From NCBI RefSeq assembly GCF_002217945.1, contig NZ_BCMG01000003.1:186001-250000 (forward strand): a DNA stretch of 64,000 nucleotides, given 5' to 3'. Below, one piece after another: positions 7,109 through 16,005 of this stretch; position 1 is the first letter of the stretch, and the number at the start of each line of letters is the position of its first letter. The position numbers were made by a program, and so were the translations under genes. The notes under the pieces were generated by a model, which made no database searches, was not told where the DNA came from, and saw nothing but the letters and a program-made list of their open reading frames with translations. Source of the DNA: Secundilactobacillus silagei JCM 19001 (GTDB lineage Bacteria; Bacillota; Bacilli; Lactobacillales; Lactobacillaceae).

Positions 7109-8497
7109 ATGTTGAAAAAGCAGAAAATTCAGGTTAACAAAGATGGGACTCGCCGTGGTCTATCCAACATTGCTGTTCAAATGATTGCGTTTGGCGGCTC
7201 GATTGGGACCGGACTCTTCCTGGGTGCCGGTAGCACGATTCATAGAACCGGACCATCGATCTTGTTAGTTTATTTAATCATCGGCGGTTTCTTCTTCCTC
7301 ATGATGCGGGCAATTGGTGAAATGATGTACTCCGATCCGGATCAGCACACCTTCGTCTCGTTCATCAGAAAGTACGTTGGCTCTGGAGTGGGTAAATTTG
7401 CCGAGTGGAGCTACTGGCTGGAACTGATTTTAGTCGCCAACGCCGAACTCATCGCGCTGTCAACCTACGTCCAGTTCTGGTTCCCACATAGTTCCGCCGC
7501 CCTAGTTCAACTGGGCTTCTGGGTAGTTTTGACCGGTGTTAACATTGCGATGGTCAGTTCATTCGGCCATTCCGAAACGTTCTTATCCGGGATTAAGATT
7601 TTGGCCATTATCGCGCTGATAGGCGTTGGTATTTATTTGGTATTCATCCATCACCAAAACCCCGCTGGCACGCACGCCTCATGGGGTAATTTAACCAATC
7701 ACTTCACGATGTTTCCAAATGGGTTCCATCAGTTTATCATGGCCTTTCCAATGGTCTTCTTCGCCTTTCAAGGCATGGAATTCGTTGGGATCACTACCGC
7801 TGAAACCAAGAATCCCAAACGCGTTTTGCCAAAAGCAATCAACCAAATCATTTTCAGAATTCTGCTATTTTATATTGGTTCGCTGGTCGTGATCATGGCG
7901 ATCACCCCTTGGCGTTCACTGAATCCGGCTCAAAGTCCATTCGTTCAAATCTTTACTCTTGCTGGGATGCCAGCTGCCTCTCAGGTGATCAACGTGGTGG
8001 TTATCGCCGCCGCAATGTCAACTTTGAACAGCTCCATTTTCTCAACTGGTCGTCACTTGTATCAACTGGCATTGGAATCACACAGCAAACATATGAAGCC
8101 GTTCACCAAAGTTTCTACCAACGGGATTCCAATCGTTGCGGTGCTGTTCTCCGCAGCTTGCATGCTGTTCGCCCCAATTATCAGTTCGTTCAATGCCCTG
8201 AGTACGGCGTTTACCTTCATCGCTTCCGTTTCCAGTGATATTTACATTCTGGTCTGCATCCTAACGATGGTGGCTCACTACAAGTACCGTCGTTCCGTAG
8301 ATTTTCAGAGTGACGGCTTCAAGATGCCTGGATACAAGTGGTCCAATCCACTGACGATCTGCTTCTTTATCGCCATCTTTGTCAGTCTATTTTTCAGCCA
8401 CGCATCGCTATTACCAGCCATCGGCGCCGTTATTTGGGCAGTTGCGTTTAACTTGCTGCTGAAACGCAATGACGGTCTGAGTATTCGGTATCAGTAA
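7109..8497 (+). CDS. Amino-acid permease, APC superfamily (possibly methionine)
   Basis: A 462-residue permease with 12 hydrophobic segments. The start is ATG 7109, behind AAGGAGG at 7095. The N-terminal GLSNIAVQMIAFGGSIGTGLFLGAG is the hallmark of the amino-acid transporter (AAT) group with AnsP, LysP and CycA; GEMMYSDPDQHTFVSF and AETKNPKRVLPKAI are further family motifs. It acts in the cell membrane as a proton-driven importer. A T-box in its leader ties expression to one uncharged tRNA. The specifier suggests methionine, or aspartate if the frame is read one base earlier; the protein itself does not settle this. It stands alone between a T-box and a bidirectional terminator. Confidence 0.9.
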   Translation: MLKKQKIQVNKDGTRRGLSNIAVQMIAFGGSIGTGLFLGAGSTIHRTGPSILLVYLIIGGFFFLMMRAIGEMMYSDPDQHTFVSFIRKYVGSGVGKFAEWSYWLELILVANAELIALSTYVQFWFPHSSAALVQLGFWVVLTGVNIAMVSSFGHSETFLSGIKILAIIALIGVGIYLVFIHHQNPAGTHASWGNLTNHFTMFPNGFHQFIMAFPMVFFAFQGMEFVGITTAETKNPKRVLPKAINQIIFRILLFYIGSLVVIMAITPWRSLNPAQSPFVQIFTLAGMPAASQVINVVVIAAAMSTLNSSIFSTGRHLYQLALESHSKHMKPFTKVSTNGIPIVAVLFSAACMLFAPIISSFNALSTAFTFIASVSSDIYILVCILTMVAHYKYRRSVDFQSDGFKMPGYKWSNPLTICFFIAIFVSLFFSHASLLPAIGAVIWAVAFNLLLKRNDGLSIRYQ

Positions 8498-8548
8498 TAT
8501 TGGTATAACTTTAATTCTAAAAGAACTCGAAAAATTACACGCTTAAAA

Positions 8549-8595
8549 ATGAAAAACGCACTCGCCTGCTGAAATGCAGGTAAGTGCGTTTTTTC
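8549..8595. terminator. Bidirectional terminator
   Basis: AAAAACGCACT and CGCCTGC pair with GCAGGTA and AGTGCGTTTTTT around a short loop. It serves the permease (+) and the small membrane protein (-). Confidence 0.85.
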
Positions 8596-8894
8596 TAACC
8601 AAAAATCACAGAATTGATTCCCGTAATATTCATCACATATAAGATCAATATCAATGCATTTACCGCAGCTGAAATCACAATAATGCCATAGGAAAATGTG
8701 GCTGTAAAGAAGCCAAAAATCAATGGATTACGGTATCTTTTATGCTGATACGTAAATGTCCAAATGATTAAGACTAACGTCGCCACAGCTTGGACGACGA
8801 TTCCAAGTGAATAGACCGGCACAGTACCCAGTTTAGCCTGGAAAAAATAGGTTAAAGCAGTAATCACATCAACAATAATGGCTAATAGTGGCAT
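8595..8894 (-). CDS. Small membrane protein of unknown function
   Basis: 99 residues with three or four hydrophobic helices (IIVDVITALTYFF; YSLGIVVQAVATLVLIIW; FGFFTATFSYGIIVISAAVNALILILYV) and a basic loop HKRYRNP. A strong GGAGGGGG site precedes the ATG. It is not recognised as a member of a named family. It is a single gene between the permease and MerR genes. Confidence 0.7.
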   Translation of the reverse strand: MPLLAIIVDVITALTYFFQAKLGTVPVYSLGIVVQAVATLVLIIWTFTYQHKRYRNPLIFGFFTATFSYGIIVISAAVNALILILYVMNITGINSVIFG

Positions 8895-9008
8895 AGTTTT
8901 CCCCCTCCATTGGATTAGTAATTCTAATTATACACAAACTCAAAGTGAAGGTGCTTGTTCAATAGCTACATGGTTTAAATAGTTAGCCATTTTTATAAAA
9001 ACCATTTT

Positions 9009-9605
9009 CTAATATTGTAACCCTGTCAGCAATTCAAAGGCCGCTTGAACTTCAGCCAAACATTCGGGTTGAAAACAATCTTTTAGTTCAGTGTAGCTAT
9101 CTTTCAAAATTGCCGGTTTAGTCTGATGCTGTTTAAATTGCTCAAACAACGCGGTCAGTCGTTTAGTAACGTATTGTTGCTGATTTGGTCTGGCGTATTT
9201 CACAAAATACTGCACTAGCTTAGCCTCGCCATGGTCAACTCGATTCGGGTCAGTTAAGATGGCTTCATACCGCGCTGTTTTAACTTGCAACGCCAGTAAA
9301 GAAATATCAATCTGTCTGCGTTGCATCCGCAAGGTTTCCTGCTGTTCCTTCAACACTTTTAGACGTTGCTCAACCGTTTTCTGGTTTAAATCAGTTGATG
9401 CCACGATCTTCTTAATTTGCTTGATTGGCACCCCAACTTCACGGAAACATTTCACCAGATTAACGTCACTTACATCGCGCTCCGAAAACTGGCGGTAGCC
9501 GTTTTGATTCCGAGTTAAATTCGGTAAAAGCCCCAATTGATCATAATAGCGCAGGGTTGATACCGTTAAATCGGTTAATTTTGCCACTGCTTGAATGGAT
9601 TCCAT
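9009..9605 (-). CDS. MerR-family transcriptional regulator
   Basis: 198 residues. The ATG at 9611 is only two bases from the AAGGAG site, so the ATG at 9605 is preferred. Residues 1-70 form the MerR winged helix: IQAVAKLTDLTVSTLRYYDQLGLL, then NGYRQFSERDVSDVNLVKCFREVGVPIKQIKKIV. A coiled-coil dimerisation helix follows (about 85-120). The C-terminal part has no Cys-rich metal site, which points to an organic or redox signal. It is divergent from an SDR gene. The shared intergenic region holds a promoter with the 19-base spacer and central dyad that MerR proteins remodel, so the SDR is its likely target. Confidence 0.9.
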   Translation of the reverse strand: MESIQAVAKLTDLTVSTLRYYDQLGLLPNLTRNQNGYRQFSERDVSDVNLVKCFREVGVPIKQIKKIVASTDLNQKTVEQRLKVLKEQQETLRMQRRQIDISLLALQVKTARYEAILTDPNRVDHGEAKLVQYFVKYARPNQQQYVTKRLTALFEQFKQHQTKPAILKDSYTELKDCFQPECLAEVQAAFELLTGLQY

Positions 9606-9617
9606 AATCATTTCTCC

Positions 9618-9648
9618 TTGCCCTAAAGTGTACTTTAGGGAATATACT
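9618..9648 (+). promoter_or_regulatory. MerR-type promoter with 19-bp spacer and central dyad
   Basis: TTGCCC (9618-9623) and TATACT (9643-9648) are separated by 19 bases. Within them CCCTAAAGT-GT-ACTTTAGGG (9621-9640) is a perfect 9-2-9 inverted repeat. This is the classic MerR activator promoter for the SDR gene. Confidence 0.8.
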
Positions 9649-9679
9649 TCGCTTGAATCATAACCGAATCGGAGGAAAG

Positions 9680-10705
9680 ATGCAATTGAAAAACTTACAG
9701 CAACCCATCAACAGTCCCTTTAACTTTCATTCAACCGCTAAGCAAATTATGAAAAAGATTGATTTAACGGGCAAGTACGCCATCGTTACCGGTGGTTATA
9801 GCGGGATTGGTCTGGTCACTTCATTAGCTTTAGCACATGCTGGTGCTCAGGTCACGGTTCCGGCCCGCCACCCAGACACAGCGCGGGAACTGTTCGCAAA
9901 CGAACCCAATATTACTGTCGCAACCCTTGATTTAATGGATCCGCATTCAATTGATCAGTTTGCTGATAACTACCTTGCTAGTGGTCACCCATTGCATATT
10001 CTGATCAACAGTGCCGGTATCATGTTTCCGCCCCTGCGTCGCGATTCACGGAGATATGAATCCCAATTTTCAACCAACCACTTAGGCCATTTTCAACTCA
10101 CACTAAGACTGTACCCAGCCTTGCAGAAAGCTCACGGTGCTCGGGTCATCGCCGTGTCTAGCCGGGCTCAACGGATGGGTAGCATTCAGTGGGATGATAT
10201 CAACTGGGAACATACGCCCTATGATCCGCATCTCGCCTACGCACAATCCAAAGTAGCCAATGGACTCTTCGCTGTCGGGTTAGATCAATACGGTCAAACC
10301 GATAACATTCGTGCATTCGCTGTCCATCCCGGACTAATTCCAACGTCCGGCCTCGGTCGCGCTTCCGGCCAGTATCATCCGTTCATGAGTCGCCTCATCA
10401 ACCAATTAGGGCTACTGCATGCTAGAAATACCATCGAAGCAGCTAAGGTCGACTTTCGAACTGCGGATTACGATTACTATAAAACCTTACAGCAAGGTGC
10501 CGCCACTCAGCTTTGGGCAGCCACTAGTCCCCAGTTAAATGATATGGGTGGCCTCTTTTTAGAAGACAGTAACGTGGCAACCGCAGTATCCGCTAACTCC
10601 GCTTCTCGCTTTGGTGTCCGCCCGTGGACCATCGACCCCCACGATGCAAAACGCCTCTGGACAATCAGTGAACAGCTGACGAATACCAAATTACCGCAAA
10701 ATTAA
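9680..10705 (+). CDS. Short-chain dehydrogenase/reductase (SDR), MerR-controlled
   Basis: 341 residues. ATG 9680 sits behind CGGAGGAAAG, so the upstream in-frame TTG is rejected. After a 35-residue N-terminal extension come the Rossmann glycine motif TGGYSGIG, the structural NSAGIM motif, the catalytic Ser (AVSSRAQ) and the Tyr-x3-Lys pair (YAQSK). The architecture resembles the retinol-dehydrogenase/oxidoreductase subgroup. The substrate is unknown. Control by the divergent MerR gene suggests induction by a toxic or reactive carbonyl compound; this is inference. Confidence 0.88.
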   Translation: MQLKNLQQPINSPFNFHSTAKQIMKKIDLTGKYAIVTGGYSGIGLVTSLALAHAGAQVTVPARHPDTARELFANEPNITVATLDLMDPHSIDQFADNYLASGHPLHILINSAGIMFPPLRRDSRRYESQFSTNHLGHFQLTLRLYPALQKAHGARVIAVSSRAQRMGSIQWDDINWEHTPYDPHLAYAQSKVANGLFAVGLDQYGQTDNIRAFAVHPGLIPTSGLGRASGQYHPFMSRLINQLGLLHARNTIEAAKVDFRTADYDYYKTLQQGAATQLWAATSPQLNDMGGLFLEDSNVATAVSANSASRFGVRPWTIDPHDAKRLWTISEQLTNTKLPQN

Positions 10706-10708
10706 AAC

Positions 10709-10738
10709 CGTTAAAGTTGTGTGACCTTTAACGGTTAT
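10709..10738 (+). terminator. Terminator after SDR
   Basis: AACCGTTAAAG / CTTTAACGGTT stem with an 8-base loop. Confidence 0.75.
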
Positions 10739-11035
10739 CACATTTATTTCACTCGACTAGACACAACAAAATCTCCCTACAAAACTACTTTAATCAAAGG
10801 TTGTAGTTGAAAATACACGTTACAAGTTGTGGTATGAAAGAAAGTTTAGATAGAGCTTTTGTTGTCGAAGCAGGTGTATCTCTTGATTAATGTAGTCTGC
10901 CAGAGAGATTTTTAAGTTGCTAAGCACTCATTAATAAAGCGCTTACATTTTGATTATAACACGCTTAAAGTGACCCTGTTCAAATAACGATTGGACTCCG
11001 AAAGCCACCATTAATGTGCTAGATCATAGCACGCA
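10739..11035. other. Gene-free stretch with an isolated cre-like site
   Basis: No ORF or known RNA recognised. A cre-like CcpA site, TGTAAGCGCTTTAT on the minus strand (10934-10947), has a perfect AAGCGCTT core but mismatched last two bases. It lies far from any start codon. A weak TTGAAA...TGGTAT promoter pair near 10807-10835 could make a short transcript, but nothing more supports this. Confidence 0.3.
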
Positions 11036-11068
11036 AAAGCCCACAGAGCGCGTACTCTGTGGGCTTTG
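11036..11068 (-). terminator. Terminator of brnQ
   Basis: AAAGCCCACAGAG / CTCTGTGGGCTTT, a perfect 13-bp stem with a 6-base loop and a T-run on either strand. Confidence 0.85.
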
Positions 11069-11093
11069 TTACTAGTATTCATTTTGATAGCAA

Positions 11094-12503
11094 TTAATGG
11101 TTATTAACTCGTTCTGAAGCAACACTGCTACGATGTGCAGCAAAGACTGGCCGTAAGTAGTGAACACCAAGACCTAATACCAAACCGACTACGGCTGGGA
11201 TGACCCAGTCCATGCCAATGCTTGCGAATGGCAGAGCACCTTGCTGGAACGTTGCAACAGCTTTACCAAAGGCACTTTGGCTGACAACGGCTGGAAAGGC
11301 GTCGATCATGTCAAAGAATGCGGGAACGGCGGTGCAGACAACGACGAATGCGTAGACCACGCCATCACGATGGAAGAATGGTGAGAAGACTGACAGCAAG
11401 ATCAAGACCATGGCGAATGGGTACAGGAACATCAGCATTGGTGTTGACCAAGCGATGATGGTATCCAACCCGAAGTTAGCGGTCAAGAATGAGGCCACAC
11501 ACATAAATGCGAGCCATTGACGGTAGCTAACACGGCTGAAATGCTTGTGGAAATCTTGAGCAAAGGCAGTAACCAAACCGATGGCAGTGGTCAAACAAGT
11601 AACTGTCAGCAACGTTGCTAATAGCGCGTGACCAAAGGTACCCAAGTAATGCGTCACCAGTTGGTTGAAAGCAACCCCACCATCAGCAGAAACTTTGTAT
11701 TTACCTAACGTAGTAGCACCTAAGAAAATCAAACCAACGTAGATCACACCGATCATCCCAGTTGCCAAGACACCTGCGCGAGCAGTTACTTTAGCATTTG
11801 AGCTAGGTTTCGTCTTACCAAGCTGATTAACAGCGGTAACAACGGTAACCCCAAAGGCTAAGCCGGCTAAAGCATCCATGGTGTTATAACCTTGTAAGAA
11901 TCCGTTGAAGAATGAAGCGTGTTGATAGGCGGTAGTGACGGCCATTTTGCTAACGTTGCCCATTGGATGAGCAAAGCCCATGACGAAGACTGCGAAAAGC
12001 ATCAGCAGAAATACTGGATTAAGCACTTTACCAACACTCGTCATAACGTTTGACTGTTCGTATGAAACCAAGAAGGCTGCACCAAAGAATAGCACTGAGA
12101 AGACTAACAGTCCACCATGTGCCCAGCTTGCAGGGATCAATGGCTGAACCCCAACTGAGAAGGGAATCGTGGCTGTCCGGGGAGTTCCAAACAACGGTCC
12201 GATGGTGGCGTGAATCATGATCATGAACACCAACGCGAATGCTGGACCAAGGGGACGACCAATGTCATAAACCCCCTTTGAACGGGTAACGGCAACCGCT
12301 AGGACTGACAGTAAGGGCAGTAATACCGCGGTGACTAGGAATCCAACTGTTGCTAATCCCCAATGCGCACCGGCTAATTGACCTAAGTGAATTGGGAAAA
12401 TCAAGTTCCCGGCACCGAAGAAGAGTCCGAAAAGCATTGAACTGACGACTAAGTATTGTTTCACTGATAAGGGTTTAGGATTTAAATCTTTGACCTGTTC
12501 CAT
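11094..12503 (-). CDS. brnQ: Branched-chain amino-acid transporter, LIVCS family
   Basis: 469 residues, 12 hydrophobic segments. The N-terminal SSMLFGLFFGAGNLIFPIHLG is the diagnostic LIVCS/BrnQ signature, and PLFGTPRTATIPFSVGV is a second family motif. It imports leucine, isoleucine and valine with Na+ or H+ across the membrane. The start is ATG behind ACGGAGG. The 400-base leader contains a T-box whose specifier fits ATC (isoleucine), so it is induced when charged tRNA-Ile falls. It adjoins the leucine biosynthesis operon, which uses a different sensing mechanism. Confidence 0.95.
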   Translation of the reverse strand: MEQVKDLNPKPLSVKQYLVVSSMLFGLFFGAGNLIFPIHLGQLAGAHWGLATVGFLVTAVLLPLLSVLAVAVTRSKGVYDIGRPLGPAFALVFMIMIHATIGPLFGTPRTATIPFSVGVQPLIPASWAHGGLLVFSVLFFGAAFLVSYEQSNVMTSVGKVLNPVFLLMLFAVFVMGFAHPMGNVSKMAVTTAYQHASFFNGFLQGYNTMDALAGLAFGVTVVTAVNQLGKTKPSSNAKVTARAGVLATGMIGVIYVGLIFLGATTLGKYKVSADGGVAFNQLVTHYLGTFGHALLATLLTVTCLTTAIGLVTAFAQDFHKHFSRVSYRQWLAFMCVASFLTANFGLDTIIAWSTPMLMFLYPFAMVLILLSVFSPFFHRDGVVYAFVVVCTAVPAFFDMIDAFPAVVSQSAFGKAVATFQQGALPFASIGMDWVIPAVVGLVLGLGVHYLRPVFAAHRSSVASERVNNH

Positions 12504-12629
12504 ATCTGAAGACCTCCGTATTATGTGTATGATTGCTAATTAAAGAAATATGAGTTTGAATCTGACTAATGTGACTAATCTGATCTTCCACGGAAACCAC
12601 CACCCTTTATGTGTTTGATAAGCTATGTA

Positions 12630-12905
12630 TTAAAAAAGCACCCTTACTCCACAACATGTGTGAACTAAGGGTGCTTTTGCACTGTACCACCTTATAATCG
12701 TTATTTTATCACTAAAATAACCTCTTCACGTACGGTCGCAAGGACGATACGCTAACTCGATAATGGGAGTGCCCAACGTACGTTACTTAAATTCGGTACG
12801 TCGCTCAAAAGGGATTTTCACTGTTCAACTCTGGCTTCCTCTCACCAAACGAAGCTCGCTTACAGGTGCTGAACACTTACTTAACTTTCTCATAGCGTTT
12901 TAATT
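12630..12905 (-). promoter_or_regulatory. T-box riboswitch upstream of brnQ (likely Ile)
   Basis: Read on the minus strand, AAGGTGGTACAGTGC is the T-box (about 12679-12693). It is followed by a terminator with stem AAAGCACCCTTA / TAAGGGTGCTTT (12630-12680). In Stem I, GTGAAAATCCCTTTTGAGC carries the specifier loop; ATC (Ile) best fits a BCAA transporter, though AAT is possible by position alone. Confidence 0.9.
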
Positions 12906-12996
12906 TGTTTAACAAGTTCAATAGTACTCATTTCAAATAAGAATGTCAACATTAAATTCTAATCTTTTTGCCATAAGAGAGTCCAATCACTCACAA

Positions 12997-13578
12997 TTAA
13001 AACTGTGGCATCTTCGCCTCATAAGCCTCAATCTGATCCTCATACTGCATCGTAATGGCAATATCATCCAACCCGTTAATGAACTTATGCTTCCACAGCG
13101 GATCAATAGCAAACGCAAACCGGTGGCCGTCATAGCGCACCTCTTGATTTGGCAGATCCACGGTGATCTTAGCATCCGCTGGCGCAGCAGCTAAGATTTT
13201 CCGTTGATCAAGTGGCAGTTTAATGGCTAGAAAACCATTTTTAGTACTGTTCATATAGAAGATATCACTAAAGCCACCAGCAATAACGACTTTAAAGCCA
13301 TAATCTTTCAGTGCCCAAACGGCGTGTTCACGAGAAGAACCACAGCCGAAGTTATCACCAGCAACCAAAATTTCGGCGCCCTGTCGTTCAGGCTTGTTCA
13401 AGATAAAGTCAGGATTAGGCTTGCCATCTTTATCGTAGCGCCAGTCAAAGAACAGGTGATGGCCATAGCCAACTTTTAGAATGTTCTTTAAAAATTGCTT
13501 GGGAATCAATTGATCGGTATCAATGTTATCCTTCATAATCGGAATTGAAGTACTCGTAATCGTTGTAATGGGTTCCAT
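12997..13578 (-). CDS. leuD: 3-isopropylmalate dehydratase small subunit
   Basis: 193 residues, the usual length for LeuD. With LeuC it isomerises 2- to 3-isopropylmalate in leucine synthesis. MKDNIDTDQLIPKQFLK, the family's IDTDQIIPA motif, and GDNFGCGSSREHAVWAL, the substrate-binding swivelling-domain motif, are both intact. The ATG overlaps the leuC stop (TAATG), so the two subunits are translationally coupled. It is the last gene of leuABCD; no strong terminator was seen immediately after it. Confidence 0.97.
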   Translation of the reverse strand: MEPITTITSTSIPIMKDNIDTDQLIPKQFLKNILKVGYGHHLFFDWRYDKDGKPNPDFILNKPERQGAEILVAGDNFGCGSSREHAVWALKDYGFKVVIAGGFSDIFYMNSTKNGFLAIKLPLDQRKILAAAPADAKITVDLPNQEVRYDGHRFAFAIDPLWKHKFINGLDDIAITMQYEDQIEAYEAKMPQF

Positions 13579-14954
13579 TATGCAACGCCTGCCTTTCTAA
13601 TATCAACAAAGTGGCCATTGATGGCTGCAGCAGCCACCATTGCTGGGCTTGCTAAATGTGTCCGCGAGCCAGCTCCTTGCCGGCCTTCAAAGTTGCGGTT
13701 GGAAGTTGACGCACAGTGAACCCCCGCTGGTACTTGGTCTGGGTTCATACCCAAACAAGCTGAACAGCCGGGTTCACGCCAATCACAGCCAGCATCCTTG
13801 AAAATCTTATCGATGCCTAATTTTTCGGCCTGTTCCTTCACTGTTCGTGAGCCAGGAACGACTAAGGCTGTGACTTGCGGTGCAATGTGATGCCCCTTCA
13901 GTACTGATGCAGCGATCTTCAAATCAGACAGCCGACCGTTAGTGCAAGAACCGAAGAAGGCAAATTCAATTGGAATTTCCGGTGCGGTTTGGCCTGGTTC
14001 AAGACCAACATAGTCATAAGCCTTTTGATCGTCTTCATTTTTAATTTCTGGAAATGGCTGGTCGATTGGTACCGCCATGCCAGGATTAGTTCCCCATGAC
14101 ACAAATGGTGCGAGGTCGCTGACATCAAAGTCAATCACGCGGTCAAAGGCGGATTCATCATCCGTGTAAAATTGCTTCCAATATTCAATCGCCTTAGCCA
14201 TGTTCTTAGGCGCGTATTTACGTCCGGCAACATAATCAAAGGTGGTTTGATCAGGCCGCATGGCACCGATCTTAGCGCCGCCTTCGATTGCCATGTTACT
14301 CAACGTCATCCGTTCTTCCATGCTCATCCGTTCAATGGTATCGCCGTAGAATTCGGCCGCGTAGCCAGTACCAAATGAGACCCCTTCACGCGCAATCAAG
14401 CCCATGATAATGTCCTTAGCGTAAACACCCTTTGGCAGTTTGCCGTGAACGTGAATCCCCATCGTCTTGGGTTTCGTTTGCCAGATGGTTTGTGTTGCCA
14501 GCACGTGTTCCACTTCTGAAGTCCCGATACCAAACGCAATGGAACCGAATGCCCCGTGAGTTGCAGTATGTGAATCACCGCAAACGATAACCATGCCAGG
14601 CTGTGTTAACCCAAGTTGCGGTCCAATCACGTGGATGATACCTTGATCTTCATCACCCATACCTGCTAACCGAACGCCAAACTCCTTGGCGTTTTTAGCC
14701 AGCGTATCGATCTGCTTACGTGAAATTTCATCCTTAATGTTAAAGATATCTTTGGTGGGCACGTTGTGATCCATGGTTGCGAACGTTTTATCGGTCCGGC
14801 GCACTTTACGGTGATTTTCGCGAAGTCCTTCAAAAGCTTGTGGCGATGTCACTTCATGAAGTAAGTGCAGATCCACGTAAATGAGCTGCGGGTCGCCCTC
14901 TTTTCCTGTAATCACGTGCTGGTCCCAAATTTTATCAAACATGGTCTGACTCAT
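13578..14954 (-). CDS. leuC: 3-isopropylmalate dehydratase large subunit
   Basis: 458 residues, aconitase superfamily. [32 protein letters not shown] and [13 protein letters not shown] plus [12 protein letters not shown] supply the three Cys ligands for the [4Fe-4S] cluster (in GSCTNG and CSAC). The protein starts at ATG 14954, 20 bases inside leuB. It forms the dehydratase with LeuD and belongs to the leucine operon under the leader-peptide attenuator. Confidence 0.97.
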   Translation of the reverse strand: MSQTMFDKIWDQHVITGKEGDPQLIYVDLHLLHEVTSPQAFEGLRENHRKVRRTDKTFATMDHNVPTKDIFNIKDEISRKQIDTLAKNAKEFGVRLAGMGDEDQGIIHVIGPQLGLTQPGMVIVCGDSHTATHGAFGSIAFGIGTSEVEHVLATQTIWQTKPKTMGIHVHGKLPKGVYAKDIIMGLIAREGVSFGTGYAAEFYGDTIERMSMEERMTLSNMAIEGGAKIGAMRPDQTTFDYVAGRKYAPKNMAKAIEYWKQFYTDDESAFDRVIDFDVSDLAPFVSWGTNPGMAVPIDQPFPEIKNEDDQKAYDYVGLEPGQTAPEIPIEFAFFGSCTNGRLSDLKIAASVLKGHHIAPQVTALVVPGSRTVKEQAEKLGIDKIFKDAGCDWREPGCSACLGMNPDQVPAGVHCASTSNRNFEGRQGAGSRTHLASPAMVAAAAINGHFVDIRKAGVA

Positions 14955-16005
14955 ATGAATGCCTGCTTTCCTTAATATGGTTAATAATTGTCTTTGTCAT
15001 TTCATCAGTAGTTGCTTTACCACCTAGATCAGGTGTTACAACGCCGGCCGCTACCGTTTGGTTGATCCCATCAGTGATTTCAGTGGCTAAATCGGCGCGG
15101 TTAAATGAATGGGTCAGCATCATGGCCACTGAACGGATCATGGAAATCGGGTCGGCAATCCCTTTACCAGCAATGTCTGGTGCGGAACCGTGAATCGGTT
15201 CATACAGTGATGGCCCATCAGTACCGCGGCTCATGGATGGAATGGTTCCCAGCGAACCGGTGGTCTGGGCCGCTTCGTCACTGAGAATATCACCAAATAG
15301 ATTTTCAGTCAGAATCACGTCAAATTGACTTGGTGACGCAATGATCTTCATGGAGGCCGCATCAACGTAACTGGTATCGTAGGTCACTTCTGGATATTCT
15401 GTGGCAATTTGCGCCACGATTTTCCGCCATAATTTACTGGTATCCAGCACGTTTGCCTTATCGACCAACGTCACGTGCTTACGCCGCTTCATCGCCATAT
15501 CGAAGCCCACCCGGGTGATCCGTTCGATTTCTTCGTTGGTATAGCGCATGGTATCTAGCGCGTAATCAGCGGTAGTTTCCCTAGGCTTACCAAAGTAAAT
15601 ACCACTGGTTAATTCACGGACGATCACAAAGTCCACTGGTTCGGTATTTTTAATGGGTGAATATTTCTGCATCGCTGGGCTGATTTCTGTTGGTCGGATA
15701 TTAGCGAATAAATTCAATGCTTTCCGAATGGCCAGTAACCCGTGTTCCGGTGTTTGTGGTGCGCCATCCCACTTCGGTCCGCCAATGGCAGCCAGTAAAA
15801 CGGCATCGCTTTGTTTTGCAGACTGCAAGGTTTCAGCAGGTAACGGTTCGCCGGTCTGGTCAATTCCGGCACCACCAAATGGCATCTCATGGAGCTGGTA
15901 ATCGAAGTTTTGCCCCTCACTGACCGCAGCGAGGACTTTTAACCCCGCTGCCATGATTTCTGGGCCGATATAATCACCGGCAAGGACTGTAATATTAACT
16001 GTCAT
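14935..16005 (-). CDS. leuB: 3-isopropylmalate dehydrogenase
   Basis: 356 residues. It oxidises and decarboxylates 3-isopropylmalate with NAD+. Family marks: [16 protein letters not shown] at the N-terminus (usually GDGIGPE), the substrate arginines in the [10 protein letters not shown] region, [11 protein letters not shown], and the Mg2+-binding DAASM and [15 protein letters not shown] segments. [15 protein letters not shown] is the NAD-binding loop with Asp as expected for NAD specificity. The ATG overlaps the leuA stop (ATGA). Confidence 0.97.
   Translation of the reverse strand: MTVNITVLAGDYIGPEIMAAGLKVLAAVSEGQNFDYQLHEMPFGGAGIDQTGEPLPAETLQSAKQSDAVLLAAIGGPKWDGAPQTPEHGLLAIRKALNLFANIRPTEISPAMQKYSPIKNTEPVDFVIVRELTSGIYFGKPRETTADYALDTMRYTNEEIERITRVGFDMAMKRRKHVTLVDKANVLDTSKLWRKIVAQIATEYPEVTYDTSYVDAASMKIIASPSQFDVILTENLFGDILSDEAAQTTGSLGTIPSMSRGTDGPSLYEPIHGSAPDIAGKGIADPISMIRSVAMMLTHSFNRADLATEITDGINQTVAAGVVTPDLGGKATTDEMTKTIINHIKESRHSYESDHV

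Noticed and set aside
6733-7110. Minus-strand 125-residue ORF over the permease leader
   Set aside because: It is antisense to a T-box riboswitch with all landmarks; no ribosome binding site or protein similarity.
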